From the NCBI RefSeq assembly GCF_025950525.1, contig NZ_JAPDGS010000003.1:248001-312000 (forward strand): DNA of 64,000 nt, written 5' to 3'. Position 1 is the stretch's first letter, and each line of letters starts with the position of its first letter. Below are positions 1-8,276 of this stretch, one piece after another. This stretch comes from Stagnihabitans lacustris. Its GTDB lineage: Bacteria > Pseudomonadota > Alphaproteobacteria > Rhodobacterales > Rhodobacteraceae. The translations under genes were made by a program, and so were the position numbers. The notes under the pieces were generated by a model. The model saw only the letters and a program-made list of their open reading frames with translations. It was not told where the DNA came from and did not search any database.

Positions 1-2
1 GG

Positions 3-653
3 CTGACACCTGCGCCCGCCAAGGCCGCCGTCGAGCCGCCCGTTGCGACGGCCCAGGCCGATCCGGTGGCCGAAGCGCAGGCCATGGCGGCGGCCGCCCC
101 GACGCTGGAGGCGCTGCGCGAGGCGATCACCGCTTTCCCGCATTGCGAGATCAAAAAGGGCGCGCGCAACACGGTCTTTGCCGATGGCAACCCCGCGGCC
201 CGCGTTCTGGTCCTGGGCGAGGCGCCGGGCCGCGAAGAAGACCTGGAGGGCCGCCCCTTCGTCGGCCGCGCCGGTCAGCTGTTGGACCGGATGTTCGCCG
301 CCATCGGCCTGTCGCGGACCGCGCCCGACCCCGAAATGGCGCTGTATATCACCAATGTCCTGCCCTGGCGTCCGCCTGGCAACCGCGACCCGGAGCCCGA
401 AGAGATCGCCATGATGCGCCCCTTTCTCCAGCGCCATGTGGCCCTGGTCGATCCGGATTTCATCGTCCTGGTGGGCAACACGCCCTGCAAGGCGGTGCTG
501 AACCAGACCGGCATCCTGCGCCTGCGCGGCCAATGGGCCGAGGCCTGGGGCAAGCCGGTCCTGCCCATGACGCATCCGGCCTATCTTCTTCGCCAGCCCG
601 CCGCGAAACGCGAGGCCTGGGCCGACCTCCTCTCTTTGAAAGCCCGCCTATGA
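3..653 (+). CDS. Uracil-DNA glycosylase, type 4-like (5' partial)
   Basis: Uracil-excising enzyme of base excision repair. The frame is open from the first bases of the window, so the true start lies upstream; the visible N-terminal part is an Ala/Pro-rich linker to about base 95. Family motifs are clear: GEAPG followed by FVGRAG, a central NVLPWRPPGNR block, and HPAYLLR near the C-terminus. Type 4 enzymes usually carry four Cys for a 4Fe-4S cluster. Here only one Cys is found where CxxC is expected (HCEIKKG), and Trp sits where the KCRPP Cys would be, so the cluster is probably absent or altered. The stop overlaps the moaB start (ATGA). The family is secure; the subtype is less so. Confidence 0.88.
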   Translation: MTPAPAKAAVEPPVATAQADPVAEAQAMAAAAPTLEALREAITAFPHCEIKKGARNTVFADGNPAARVLVLGEAPGREEDLEGRPFVGRAGQLLDRMFAAIGLSRTAPDPEMALYITNVLPWRPPGNRDPEPEEIAMMRPFLQRHVALVDPDFIVLVGNTPCKAVLNQTGILRLRGQWAEAWGKPVLPMTHPAYLLRQPAAKREAWADLLSLKARL

Positions 654-1192
654 GCCGCATCGACGACACCCGCCCGTTCTTGCCCGTTCGCATTGCCGTC
701 CTGACCGTGTCGGATACGCGCACGGCGGCGGATGATCGGTCCGGCGATACGCTGGTCGAAAGGTTGACCTCGTCGGGGCATCTGCTGGCGGCGCGGGGGA
801 TCGTGCAGGACGACCGGGCGCTGATTGCCGACCGCTTGCGCGCTTGGGTTGCCGATCCGGAGGTGGATGTGATCCTGACCACCGGCGGCACGGGGTTGAC
901 GGGCCGCGATGTGACGGTCGAGGCCCACCGCGATGTCTATGAAAAAGAGATCGAGGCCTTTGGCACGGTCTTTACCATGGTCTCGATGCAGAAGATCGGC
1001 ACCTCGGCGGTGCAGTCGCGTGCGACGGGGGGTGTGGCGGGCGGGACCTATCTGTTCGCTCTGCCCGGAAGTCCCGGAGGGTGCCGCGACGCCTGGGACG
1101 AGATCCTGAAATGGCAGCTGGATTACCGCCACCGGCCCTGCAACTTTGTCGAAATCATGCCACGCCTGGACGAACATCTGCGCCGCAAGTAA
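650..1192 (+). CDS. moaB: Molybdenum cofactor biosynthesis protein MoaB
   Basis: A 180-residue MoaB/Mog-fold protein expected to adenylylate molybdopterin during molybdenum cofactor synthesis in the cytoplasm. It shows VLTVSDTR near the N-terminus, the TTGGTGLTGRDVT nucleotide-binding loop in the middle and LPGSPGG in the C-terminal third, all at family-typical positions. The ATG overlaps the stop of the uracil-DNA glycosylase gene in an ATGA arrangement, indicating translational coupling. A longer reading frame runs upstream in the same phase, but it only translates the glycosylase gene out of frame, so this ATG is preferred. Confidence 0.93.
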   Translation: MSRIDDTRPFLPVRIAVLTVSDTRTAADDRSGDTLVERLTSSGHLLAARGIVQDDRALIADRLRAWVADPEVDVILTTGGTGLTGRDVTVEAHRDVYEKEIEAFGTVFTMVSMQKIGTSAVQSRATGGVAGGTYLFALPGSPGGCRDAWDEILKWQLDYRHRPCNFVEIMPRLDEHLRRK

Positions 1193-1267
1193 CGGAATTT
1201 GCGCTGGATCAAGGTTTTGCCGGCCAAGGCGCGCCATCAGGGGGGCAACCCTTCATGGAGTGGCAAG

Positions 1268-1609
1268 ATGTTTGAACGAATCAAGGCGATCATGGAACGC
1301 TGGGGCGAGCTGAAAGAGGTCGACCGGCTGTCGGAACACGAGCTTGACGACCTTGGCATGACGCGCGAACAGCTGCGGGCCTTCGTGCAGATGCCGCATG
1401 ATGTCGGCGACCGGGTCCGCCACATGGGCGCGATCTTTGGTCTGTCCGCCGAAGATCTGCAGGCCAATCACGAACAATGGCTTGATATCCTCTCTACCTG
1501 CGCCCAGTGCAAGCATCGCGGCGAATGTTCGCATGCCTTGGCCAAGCGCGGAACGCAGCCCGACGAAGTGGGCTTTTGCCTGAACGCCGGGACTTTCGCA
1601 GCCGCCTGA
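1268..1609 (+). CDS. Small cysteine-rich DUF6455-like protein
   Basis: A 113-residue soluble protein of unknown function. The N-terminal half is helical and contains a DUF1127-like stretch (LDDLGMTREQL). The C-terminal half has a Cys cluster, CAQCKHRGEC, followed by a single Cys near the end (GFCLNAG), suggesting a metal or Fe-S site. This resembles the DUF6455 proteins of Rhodobacteraceae. The start at 1268 follows a GGAG at 1257-1260; the frame is open upstream to 1199 but lacks a ribosome site there. It lies 75 bases after moaB and ends at a strong hairpin shared with the convergent GH3 gene. Confidence 0.7.
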   Translation: MFERIKAIMERWGELKEVDRLSEHELDDLGMTREQLRAFVQMPHDVGDRVRHMGAIFGLSAEDLQANHEQWLDILSTCAQCKHRGECSHALAKRGTQPDEVGFCLNAGTFAAA

Positions 1610-1612
1610 GGG

Positions 1613-1635
1613 GGCTCCGGGTCACGCCCGGAGCC
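1613..1635. terminator. Stem-loop between convergent genes
   Basis: GGCTCCGGG and CCCGGAGCC form a perfect 9-bp stem with a 5-nt loop directly after the stop at 1609 and before the convergent GH3 stop at 1650. There is no U-tract on either side, so it may be a weak or Rho-assisted bidirectional terminator. Confidence 0.55.
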
Positions 1636-1649
1636 TGTGCGCTGTGGGT

Positions 1650-4046
1650 TTACACCGGCAGGCGGCTGGCGCCCATCGTGATCGTCGCCGTGTGACGCAG
1701 ATCGGCGGCGGAAAAGCCGGTCTGCACGGTGAACTCTCCGGCCTCGACGACCCAGCCGTCCTGCCAGAAGGCAAAGGCGCGCGGGGCGAGGTCCAGCGTG
1801 ATCCTGCGGCTTTCACCCGGGTCCAGCCAGAGTTTCGCGAATGATTTCAGCTCTTTGGCGGGACGCGGGACCGAGGCTTGCGGATCGCCGACATAGACCT
1901 GAACCACCGTGGCCCCCCGCCGCGCGCCGGTATTGGTGACGGTCGTCGTCACCGAGGCGCGCCCATTGCCCGCCGCGACCACCGTGTCGCTTAGGTCAAA
2001 GCTGGTGTAGGACAGCCCATGGCCAAAGGGGAAAAGCGGGTCGATCCCCTGTTTGTCATAGTGCCGATAGCCGATGAAAACGCCTTCTTCGTAACGCACA
2101 TGACCGTTCAGGCCGGGATAGATCTCTTGGTCCTGAGAGTGCGTCGGGTTATGCGACCAAAGCTTCGGGAATGTCTGGGCAAGCCGCCCCGAAGGCTCGG
2201 CGCCATACAGCACATCGGCGATGGCGTTGCCCGCCTCTTGCCCCGGATACCAGGCCTGCAACACGGCGCGGGCTTGCGGCAGCCAAGGCATCTCGACCGG
2301 GCCGCCGGTCTGCAAGACGATAACCGTATTGGCGTTCGCTTTCAGCACAGCGGCGACCAATTCGTCCTGCCGTCCGGGCAAGCGGATGGTCTGCAGGTCA
2401 GAGCCCTCGGTGTCCCATTCGCCGCTGCGACCGACGAAAACGACCGCACATTCGGCATCGGCGGCGATGCGCGCGGCCTCGGCGATTTCGGCATCCCCCA
2501 TCGGACGACCAAGCCCCACGGACATGGCCGCAAAGGCCAGGTTATCCGAGGGTTTCGACACGAACTCCACCAGAATCTCATGGGCACCAGCGGTCAAATT
2601 GACCTCGCCGACGACCTCGTCGCAGCCCTCTTCAAAGAAGGTGCGGCCCTTGGTCCACTTGCCCTCCGAAGCGTCGGCGATCAGATTTCCGTCGAGGAAA
2701 ACCTTGGCGAATCCAGCGGCATAGACGCCAAGCCGGTGAAGTCCGGCCTCGGTCGTCACGGTGCCGCGGATGCGGGCCGAGAAGTTGACCGGGTCGACGC
2801 CACCCGGCATCGGCGGGAACCAGAAGGCCATGAGGCTGTCCATCGGCACCGTCGCGGCAAGGTTGCCGAAGGATCGGTCGGAATACATCTCCGCCGTGAA
2901 AACGCCCTGCAAAAGCGGCTCGAACCGGTGGTTGGTGCAGCCCGCCGCATGGGTCACATCCAGGCCGCGGGCGCGCAGACCCTCCAGCGGCGACACGGCA
3001 TAATGCGGGTTCAACTGCGCCGAGCCGCCACCCATGATCTGTGCCACGGCGCCATTCGGCCCGATGACCGCGATGCGCTGCTCGGACAGGGGAAGGAGCC
3101 CGTCGTTCTTCAGCAGAACCGCGCCCTCGGCCCCCGCGCGACGGATCAGCGCGCGGTGTTCGGGCCGGTCGTCGGCCACTTCGACATGCGCCCGGTGATC
3201 CGTTAGAGAGCCCACCCGCGCCATCAGCCGCAGCATGTTGGCCGCCCGTTCCCGCACGGTTTCGCGGCTGACCAGACCATCCTTGACCGCCTGAACCAGC
3301 TTGGCCCCGCGGTCGCGCGTCGGCCCCGGCATCTCCAGATCCAGCCCCGCATTCACCGTCGGCGCCGTCGTCCGGGAGCCAAACCAATCGGACATGACAA
3401 TGCCGTCATAGCCCCAATCCTCGCGCAGAACCTTGGTCAAAAGCCACTCGGATTCCGCGGTATAGGTGCCGTTCAGCCGGTTGTAGGACGACATGATCCC
3501 CCAGGTCCCGGCCTCTTTCACTGCCGCCTCGAAGGGGATCAGATAGACTTCGCGCAGGCTGCGTTCGTCGATATCGGACGACATCGTGGTGCGTTCGATC
3601 TCGGATTCATTGCCGGCGAAGTGTTTGATCGTGGCCGAAATTCCCTCGCCCTGCAGGCCTTTCACATAGCCCACGGCAAGGGCCGCGGTCAGGATCGGGT
3701 CCTCGGAATAACACTCGAAATTCCGGCCATTCGTGACAGAGCGCTGGATGTTCACCGTCGGCGCCAGCGACACATGGGCGCCCTTGGACTTGACCTCTTG
3801 CGCAATCGCCTGGCCGATCTTTTGTGCCAGTTCCGGGTTCCAGGTGGCACCAATCGCGATGCCAACCGGGAAGGCCGCCGACTTGACGCCGCCCACCAAA
3901 GACCCGCCGCCGCGCGCGCCGTTCGGCCCGTCGGTCACGCGCAACGTGCCCAGTCCGGCGCCCTCGACCGACCAAAAGGACGCGCCGGAAAGGATGTGAA
4001 CCTGGTCCTCAAGGGACATGGCATCAAGCATGGTTTCGATGGTCAT
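1650..4046 (-). CDS. Glycoside hydrolase family 3 beta-glucosidase with PA14 insert
   Basis: A 798-residue GH3 enzyme expected to hydrolyse beta-glucosides or related oligosaccharides. Order: GH3 TIM barrel with the nucleophile context VMSDWFGS near residue 230, the C-terminal GH3 alpha/beta domain interrupted by a PA14-type insert (roughly residues 390-520), and a fibronectin-III-like domain at the end (VVQVYVGD). No signal peptide is visible, so it is probably cytoplasmic and acts on imported disaccharides. The ATG at 4046 is preceded by GGAGG; an upstream in-frame TTG at 4094 has no ribosome site. It is transcribed divergently from deoD across a perfect 14-bp palindrome, suggesting LacI-type control. 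The exact substrate cannot be read from sequence. Confidence 0.9.
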   Translation of the reverse strand: MTIETMLDAMSLEDQVHILSGASFWSVEGAGLGTLRVTDGPNGARGGGSLVGGVKSAAFPVGIAIGATWNPELAQKIGQAIAQEVKSKGAHVSLAPTVNIQRSVTNGRNFECYSEDPILTAALAVGYVKGLQGEGISATIKHFAGNESEIERTTMSSDIDERSLREVYLIPFEAAVKEAGTWGIMSSYNRLNGTYTAESEWLLTKVLREDWGYDGIVMSDWFGSRTTAPTVNAGLDLEMPGPTRDRGAKLVQAVKDGLVSRETVRERAANMLRLMARVGSLTDHRAHVEVADDRPEHRALIRRAGAEGAVLLKNDGLLPLSEQRIAVIGPNGAVAQIMGGGSAQLNPHYAVSPLEGLRARGLDVTHAAGCTNHRFEPLLQGVFTAEMYSDRSFGNLAATVPMDSLMAFWFPPMPGGVDPVNFSARIRGTVTTEAGLHRLGVYAAGFAKVFLDGNLIADASEGKWTKGRTFFEEGCDEVVGEVNLTAGAHEILVEFVSKPSDNLAFAAMSVGLGRPMGDAEIAEAARIAADAECAVVFVGRSGEWDTEGSDLQTIRLPGRQDELVAAVLKANANTVIVLQTGGPVEMPWLPQARAVLQAWYPGQEAGNAIADVLYGAEPSGRLAQTFPKLWSHNPTHSQDQEIYPGLNGHVRYEEGVFIGYRHYDKQGIDPLFPFGHGLSYTSFDLSDTVVAAGNGRASVTTTVTNTGARRGATVVQVYVGDPQASVPRPAKELKSFAKLWLDPGESRRITLDLAPRAFAFWQDGWVVEAGEFTVQTGFSAADLRHTATITMGASRLPV

Positions 4047-4095
4047 AGGGTCCTCCGTTTGCTTTTGGATGCGTGAATTGGGCGCAAAAGGCAAG

Positions 4096-4109
4096 CTATA
4101 ACGTTATAG
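4096..4109. promoter_or_regulatory. LacI-type palindromic operator candidate
   Basis: CTATAACGTTATAG is a perfect 14-bp palindrome with the central CG step typical of LacI-family operators. It lies in the 118-base divergent region between the GH3 gene and deoD. The matching regulator is not in this window. Confidence 0.55.
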
Positions 4110-4164
4110 ATTGGGCCTTGTCAGGCGCGTGGGCGGCGTTAGGCTGGGGCAAAAGGAGAGAGCC

Positions 4165-4866
4165 ATGACCTTTCACATCGGGGCCAAGCCCGGAGAAATT
4201 GCCGAAACCGTTCTGCTGCCGGGCGACCCCTACCGGGCGCGTTGGGCGGCGCAAAAGTTCCTGAAGGACGCGGTCCTGGTGAATGAGGTGCGCGGGATGC
4301 TGGGCTATACCGGCACCTGGAAAGGTGAGCGGGTGACGATCCAGGGCTCTGGCATGGGGATGCCCTCGTTGTCGATTTACGTCAACGAATTGATCCGGGA
4401 TTACGGTGCCCAAACGCTTATTCGGATTGGTTCGGCGGGGGCGATGCAAGAGAGGGTGAAGCTGCGCGACGTGGTCTTGGCGCAGACGGCGTCAAGCGTC
4501 GGTTCGCCGTCGCGGACGATCTTTCGCGAGATGAATTTCGCACCTGCCGCGGATTTTGGACTGCTTTCGGCGGCTTGGACGGCGGCTCAGGGGCGGGTGG
4601 CGTGTCATGTCGGCGGGATCTACTCCAGCGACACGTTTTACGACGAACGCGAGGACCTGGGTGCGCAGTTGATGCGCCACGGTGTGCTGTGTGTCGAGAT
4701 GGAGGCGGCGGAGCTGTATACTCTGGCGGCCCGGTATGGGCGGCGTGCGCTGGCCGTTTTGACCATTTCCGACCATTTGGTCACTCACGAGGCTTTGCCC
4801 GCCAGTGAACGCGAACAATCGTTCGGTGACATGGTCGAGATCGCCTTGGAAGCGGCCTTCAGCTGA
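4165..4866 (+). CDS. deoD: Purine nucleoside phosphorylase, DeoD type
   Basis: A 233-residue cytoplasmic purine nucleoside phosphorylase that cleaves purine (deoxy)nucleosides with phosphate to base and (deoxy)ribose 1-phosphate. The length and motifs fit the hexameric DeoD class: LLPGDPYRA near the N-terminus, the [16 protein letters not shown] block, [11 protein letters not shown], and [10 protein letters not shown] carrying the catalytic Asp, with an Arg soon after. The ATG follows AAAGGAGAG closely. The last 8 bases overlap the convergent hutD-like gene. Confidence 0.93.
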   Translation: MTFHIGAKPGEIAETVLLPGDPYRARWAAQKFLKDAVLVNEVRGMLGYTGTWKGERVTIQGSGMGMPSLSIYVNELIRDYGAQTLIRIGSAGAMQERVKLRDVVLAQTASSVGSPSRTIFREMNFAPAADFGLLSAAWTAAQGRVACHVGGIYSSDTFYDEREDLGAQLMRHGVLCVEMEAAELYTLAARYGRRALAVLTISDHLVTHEALPASEREQSFGDMVEIALEAAFS

Positions 4867-5329
4867 CCTCGATGACCGGGACAGGAAGGGTGATTTCCGT
4901 CTCGGTCAGGATCAGGTCATAAAGCGCAAAGCCGGGGGCGGCAGCCAGGACAAGAAGCGCGCCTTTCGCCGGGCCTTGGGTGACGCGGACGCGCGGCGCC
5001 GGCAGGTGGGCCGCGCGCATGACGTTGAAATCCTCGGATGGGCCCGTGACGTTGATGGCGCGAAGGACAAGGTCGCCGGGGAAGGCAATCGGCTGCAGCG
5101 GGCGGGCTTGAAAGGTCGTGGTCCCCACAAGGTCAAAGCCGGGACCGGTCAGCACCGTCAGGTTGCGCTGGATGCCGGGAAAGAGGGAAAAAGGCCCATC
5201 CTCAACCACTTGCGCCCGGGAGAGGCGAAGTTGCAGGTGGTCGGTCTCTTGCCGATACAGCTCGATCGTGGTGCCTTTGCCATTGGCCCAGGGCATCGGC
5301 CGGAAGTCGTGGGCGGTCAGATGGATCAC
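4859..5329 (-). CDS. hutD: HutD/Ves family protein
   Basis: A 156-residue cupin-fold protein of the HutD/Ves family. The signature [14 protein letters not shown] near the N-terminus and the [14 protein letters not shown] block match the family. HutD is linked genetically to histidine utilisation and Ves to cold-induced expression in E. coli, but the biochemical role is not settled. Here it is the last gene of mutL-rmuC-hutD; its ATG overlaps the rmuC stop (ATGA), so it is translated with repair genes and not with hut genes. Confidence 0.8.
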   Translation of the reverse strand: MIHLTAHDFRPMPWANGKGTTIELYRQETDHLQLRLSRAQVVEDGPFSLFPGIQRNLTVLTGPGFDLVGTTTFQARPLQPIAFPGDLVLRAINVTGPSEDFNVMRAAHLPAPRVRVTQGPAKGALLVLAAAPGFALYDLILTETEITLPVPVIEVS

Positions 5330-6432
5330 GTTTGCGGCTCCTCGAAGTCGAAATTATCCAGCCTGCGGGCGCGTTTTCCGGCCTTTTCAGCCGAGGTCCG
5401 GATCTCCTCGACATCGCGCACGGCTTGGGAGAAATGGCGGTCCAGGTTGCCGACGCGGTCGCCCAAACGGTCCAGATCGCGCGCAAGTTCGGCCATTTCG
5501 CGCCGGATCGCGCCGGTCTGTTCCTTCATCCGGACGTCCTTCAGCACGGCGCGGATCGTGTTCAGCGTGGCCATGCAGGTCGTGGGTGAAACAATCCAAA
5601 CGCGTATTCCGAAACCCTCGCGGACCAGCTCGGGGAAGTTGGCGTGAAGCTCGGCATAGACGGCTTCGGACGGCAGGAACATCAGCGCGCCGTCGGCGGT
5701 TTCGCCGTCCAGCACATAGCGTTCGGCGATGGCGCGCAGGTGTATGCGAACGGATGTGCGGAAAGCGCCAGAGGCCTCTTGCACCGCGCGCGGATTGTCG
5801 GCGCGGCGCAGCGCTTCATAGGCCTCCAACGGGAATTTGGCGTCAATCACGATGGGGCCGGGGGGCTTGGGCAGGTGGATCAGGCAATCGGCGCGGCGAC
5901 CGTTGGGCAAGGTCGCCTGCATCGTATAGGCATCGGGCGGCAGAGCCTTGGACACGATGTCATGCAGCTGGATTTCCCCGAAAGCGCCGCGGGTTTGCTT
6001 GTTCGACAGGATGTCTTGCAACGACAGAACATTGCCCGACAGCTTCTCGATATTGGCCTGGGCCTTGTCGATGGTTTCCAGCCTTTGATGCAGGTCGCCC
6101 AAGCTGCGCGCCGTGCGGATCGAGGTGCCTTGCAGCGTCTCGATCATGCCTTTTTGCACCTCGGCCAGGCGGGTCTCCATCAGTTTCAGCATTGATGTTT
6201 GAGAATGGATTTGCGATTCCGAAACATGCGTCAGGCCACCGGCAAGACGCTCTTGCCCCTCGGCCAGACCCTGCACGCGTTGGCTTAGCCAGGCCATCTC
6301 TTGCAGCATCAAGGGGCTTGGGCGTGAGGCGCGAAGGGTTAAGAAAATCCCTAAAACTAGAAGGAAAAGGACCCCGCACAGGATCAGAACCTCGGGCGAG
6401 GTCCAGTGATAGTTTTGGCCGAACAGCGTCAT
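5326..6432 (-). CDS. rmuC: RmuC family DNA recombination protein
   Basis: A 368-residue RmuC homologue, a PD-(D/E)XK-like protein reported to limit inversions at short repeats. One N-terminal transmembrane helix (about residues 13-32, VLILCGVLFLLVLGIFLTL) is followed by a long coiled-coil region and then the RmuC domain (GAFGEIQL, VIDAKFPLEAY, LMFLPSEAVYAE). The ATG at 6432 overlaps the mutL stop. An upstream in-frame alternative start lies inside mutL and is not favoured. Coupling to mutL is consistent with a genome-maintenance role. Confidence 0.9.
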   Translation of the reverse strand: MTLFGQNYHWTSPEVLILCGVLFLLVLGIFLTLRASRPSPLMLQEMAWLSQRVQGLAEGQERLAGGLTHVSESQIHSQTSMLKLMETRLAEVQKGMIETLQGTSIRTARSLGDLHQRLETIDKAQANIEKLSGNVLSLQDILSNKQTRGAFGEIQLHDIVSKALPPDAYTMQATLPNGRRADCLIHLPKPPGPIVIDAKFPLEAYEALRRADNPRAVQEASGAFRTSVRIHLRAIAERYVLDGETADGALMFLPSEAVYAELHANFPELVREGFGIRVWIVSPTTCMATLNTIRAVLKDVRMKEQTGAIRREMAELARDLDRLGDRVGNLDRHFSQAVRDVEEIRTSAEKAGKRARRLDNFDFEEPQT

Positions 6433-8234
6433 GTCCGGCCGAACAGGCGTTCGATATCGGAGAGTTTCAGCTCCACATAGGTCGGCCGCCCGTGGTTGCA
6501 CTGACCCGAAAGCGGCGTCGCCTCCATCTCGCGAAGAAGCGAATTCATCTCTTCGGCGCGCATCTGACGGCCAGAGCGGATCGAGCCGTGGCAGGCCATC
6601 CGCGACAGGATCGCATCCATCCGCGCCAAAAGCGAAGGCGCGTCACCCTGCTCTGTCAGTTCGTCCAGCACATCAGCCAGCAGCGCCTTGGCCGAGGCCT
6701 GACCCAGGATCGCGGGCACTTCGCGGACCGCAACCGCCATGCCACCGAAGGGTTCAATCACCAGACCCAGGGCGGCAAGGTCGTCTGCGGCCTCCATCAA
6801 TCGCCCATGATCGGCCGAAGAAAGCTCAAGGATTTCAGGGATCAACAGGGCCTGCGTGGTGATCCCCGTCGCATCACGCTGCGCCTTTAGTCGTTCATAG
6901 ACCAGGCGTTCGTGGGCGGCGTGCTGGTCGACGATCACGATGCCCGTCGCAGTTTGGGCGATGATGTAATTCTCGTGGACCTGCGCGCGCGCCGCGCCCA
7001 ATGGAGCCGCGGTGGGCTCGGATACCGGCTCGACCCGGGCCGAGGGCGCTTCGGCAAAGCCGGGGGCCTGCGCCTCATAAGCGCGCGCCAGCGTGGTAAA
7101 CGACGGCCGCGCCCCAAGGTCCATCTGATAGATCCGCGGCGCTTCGGGGCGCAGCGCCTGCACCGTTGCCCCAGCCACGGTCGAGGACGCCCTTGTCCCG
7201 CCTGCCAGCAAAACCGACTTCAACCCGGTGATGATCAGGCTGCGCGCGGCTTCGGGTTCGCGGAACCGGACCTCGGATTTTGCCGGATGAACGTTAACGT
7301 CCACTCGTTCGGGATCGCAGCTCAGGTTCAGCACGGCGGCCGGGTGGCGGTCGCGCGACAGCACGTCGAAATAGGCCACCCGCAGCGCGCCATACAGCAA
7401 GCGGTCCTGCACCGGGCGACCATTCACGAACAGGAATTGCTGAACCGAGGTGCCACGAGAATAGGTCGGCAGGGCAGCATAGCCCGACAGGTGCAGGCCG
7501 TCCCGTTCGACATCGACGCGCAGGGCATTGGCGGTAAAATCGGCGCCCAGAACCCGGGTCAGCCGCCGCTGCAGCGCGTCAAAGAAGTCGCCGTTTTCGG
7601 GGTCAAGGCGCAGGATGACGCGTGGCGGCTCCCCCTCTGACACCTCGGACAGGGTGAAACCGACCAAAGGTTCGGCCATCGCCAGACGCCGCAGGACCTC
7701 GGCAATCGCGCCGGCCTCGGATCGGTCCGTCCGCAGGAATTTCAGCCGCGCAGGCGTCGCGTAAAACAGGTCGCGCAGTTCGATCACCGTGCCGGGCGCG
7801 GCAGAGCAGGGGACGACCGGCGCCATCCGCCCGCCCTCGACCACCAGCCGATGCCCCTCTTCGCCGCGCGGCCGCGACGTGATCGACAGCCGACCCACGG
7901 AACCCAAGGACGCCAGCGCCTCGCCGCGAAAGCCAAAGCTGCGGATGTTCAGCAGATCGGTCCCGTCAATCTTGGAGGTCGCGTGCCGCGCCACGGCCAT
8001 CGGCAGGTCCGAAGCCCCCATGCCGCAGCCGTCATCCGTCACCCGGATCAGCAGCTTGCCGCCCGCCGCATAATCCACCGCGATGCGCCGCGCGCCGGCG
8101 TCCAGCGCGTTTTCCACCAGCTCTTTCACCGCCGAGGCCGGGCGTTCGACGACCTCACCCGCCGCGATGCGGTTGATGGCGGCCTCGTCCAAGAGGCGGA
8201 TCACGGGGCGTATATTGGGGGCGGGGCTGTTCAT
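6429..8234 (-). CDS. mutL: DNA mismatch repair endonuclease MutL
   Basis: A 601-residue MutL. The N-terminal GHKL ATPase shows NRIAAGEVVERPASAVKELV and a GFRGEAL motif. The C-terminal dimerisation/endonuclease domain has the DQHAAHERLVYE metal motif near residue 433, plus CHGSIRSG and CNHGRPT at the end. These endonuclease motifs mean it should nick DNA itself, as in bacteria without MutH. It heads mutL-rmuC-hutD, with ATGA overlaps at both downstream junctions, and starts 42 bases after the M16 peptidase gene. Confidence 0.96.
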   Translation of the reverse strand: MNSPAPNIRPVIRLLDEAAINRIAAGEVVERPASAVKELVENALDAGARRIAVDYAAGGKLLIRVTDDGCGMGASDLPMAVARHATSKIDGTDLLNIRSFGFRGEALASLGSVGRLSITSRPRGEEGHRLVVEGGRMAPVVPCSAAPGTVIELRDLFYATPARLKFLRTDRSEAGAIAEVLRRLAMAEPLVGFTLSEVSEGEPPRVILRLDPENGDFFDALQRRLTRVLGADFTANALRVDVERDGLHLSGYAALPTYSRGTSVQQFLFVNGRPVQDRLLYGALRVAYFDVLSRDRHPAAVLNLSCDPERVDVNVHPAKSEVRFREPEAARSLIITGLKSVLLAGGTRASSTVAGATVQALRPEAPRIYQMDLGARPSFTTLARAYEAQAPGFAEAPSARVEPVSEPTAAPLGAARAQVHENYIIAQTATGIVIVDQHAAHERLVYERLKAQRDATGITTQALLIPEILELSSADHGRLMEAADDLAALGLVIEPFGGMAVAVREVPAILGQASAKALLADVLDELTEQGDAPSLLARMDAILSRMACHGSIRSGRQMRAEEMNSLLREMEATPLSGQCNHGRPTYVELKLSDIERLFGRT

Positions 8235-8276
8235 TCCACCAATTATAGCGGGAACCGCCCGCCCCCGCCACCGATT

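Noticed and set aside
143..649. Longer start for MoaB
   Set aside because: Would translate the uracil-DNA glycosylase gene out of frame; the ATGA overlap start at 650 fits the family length.
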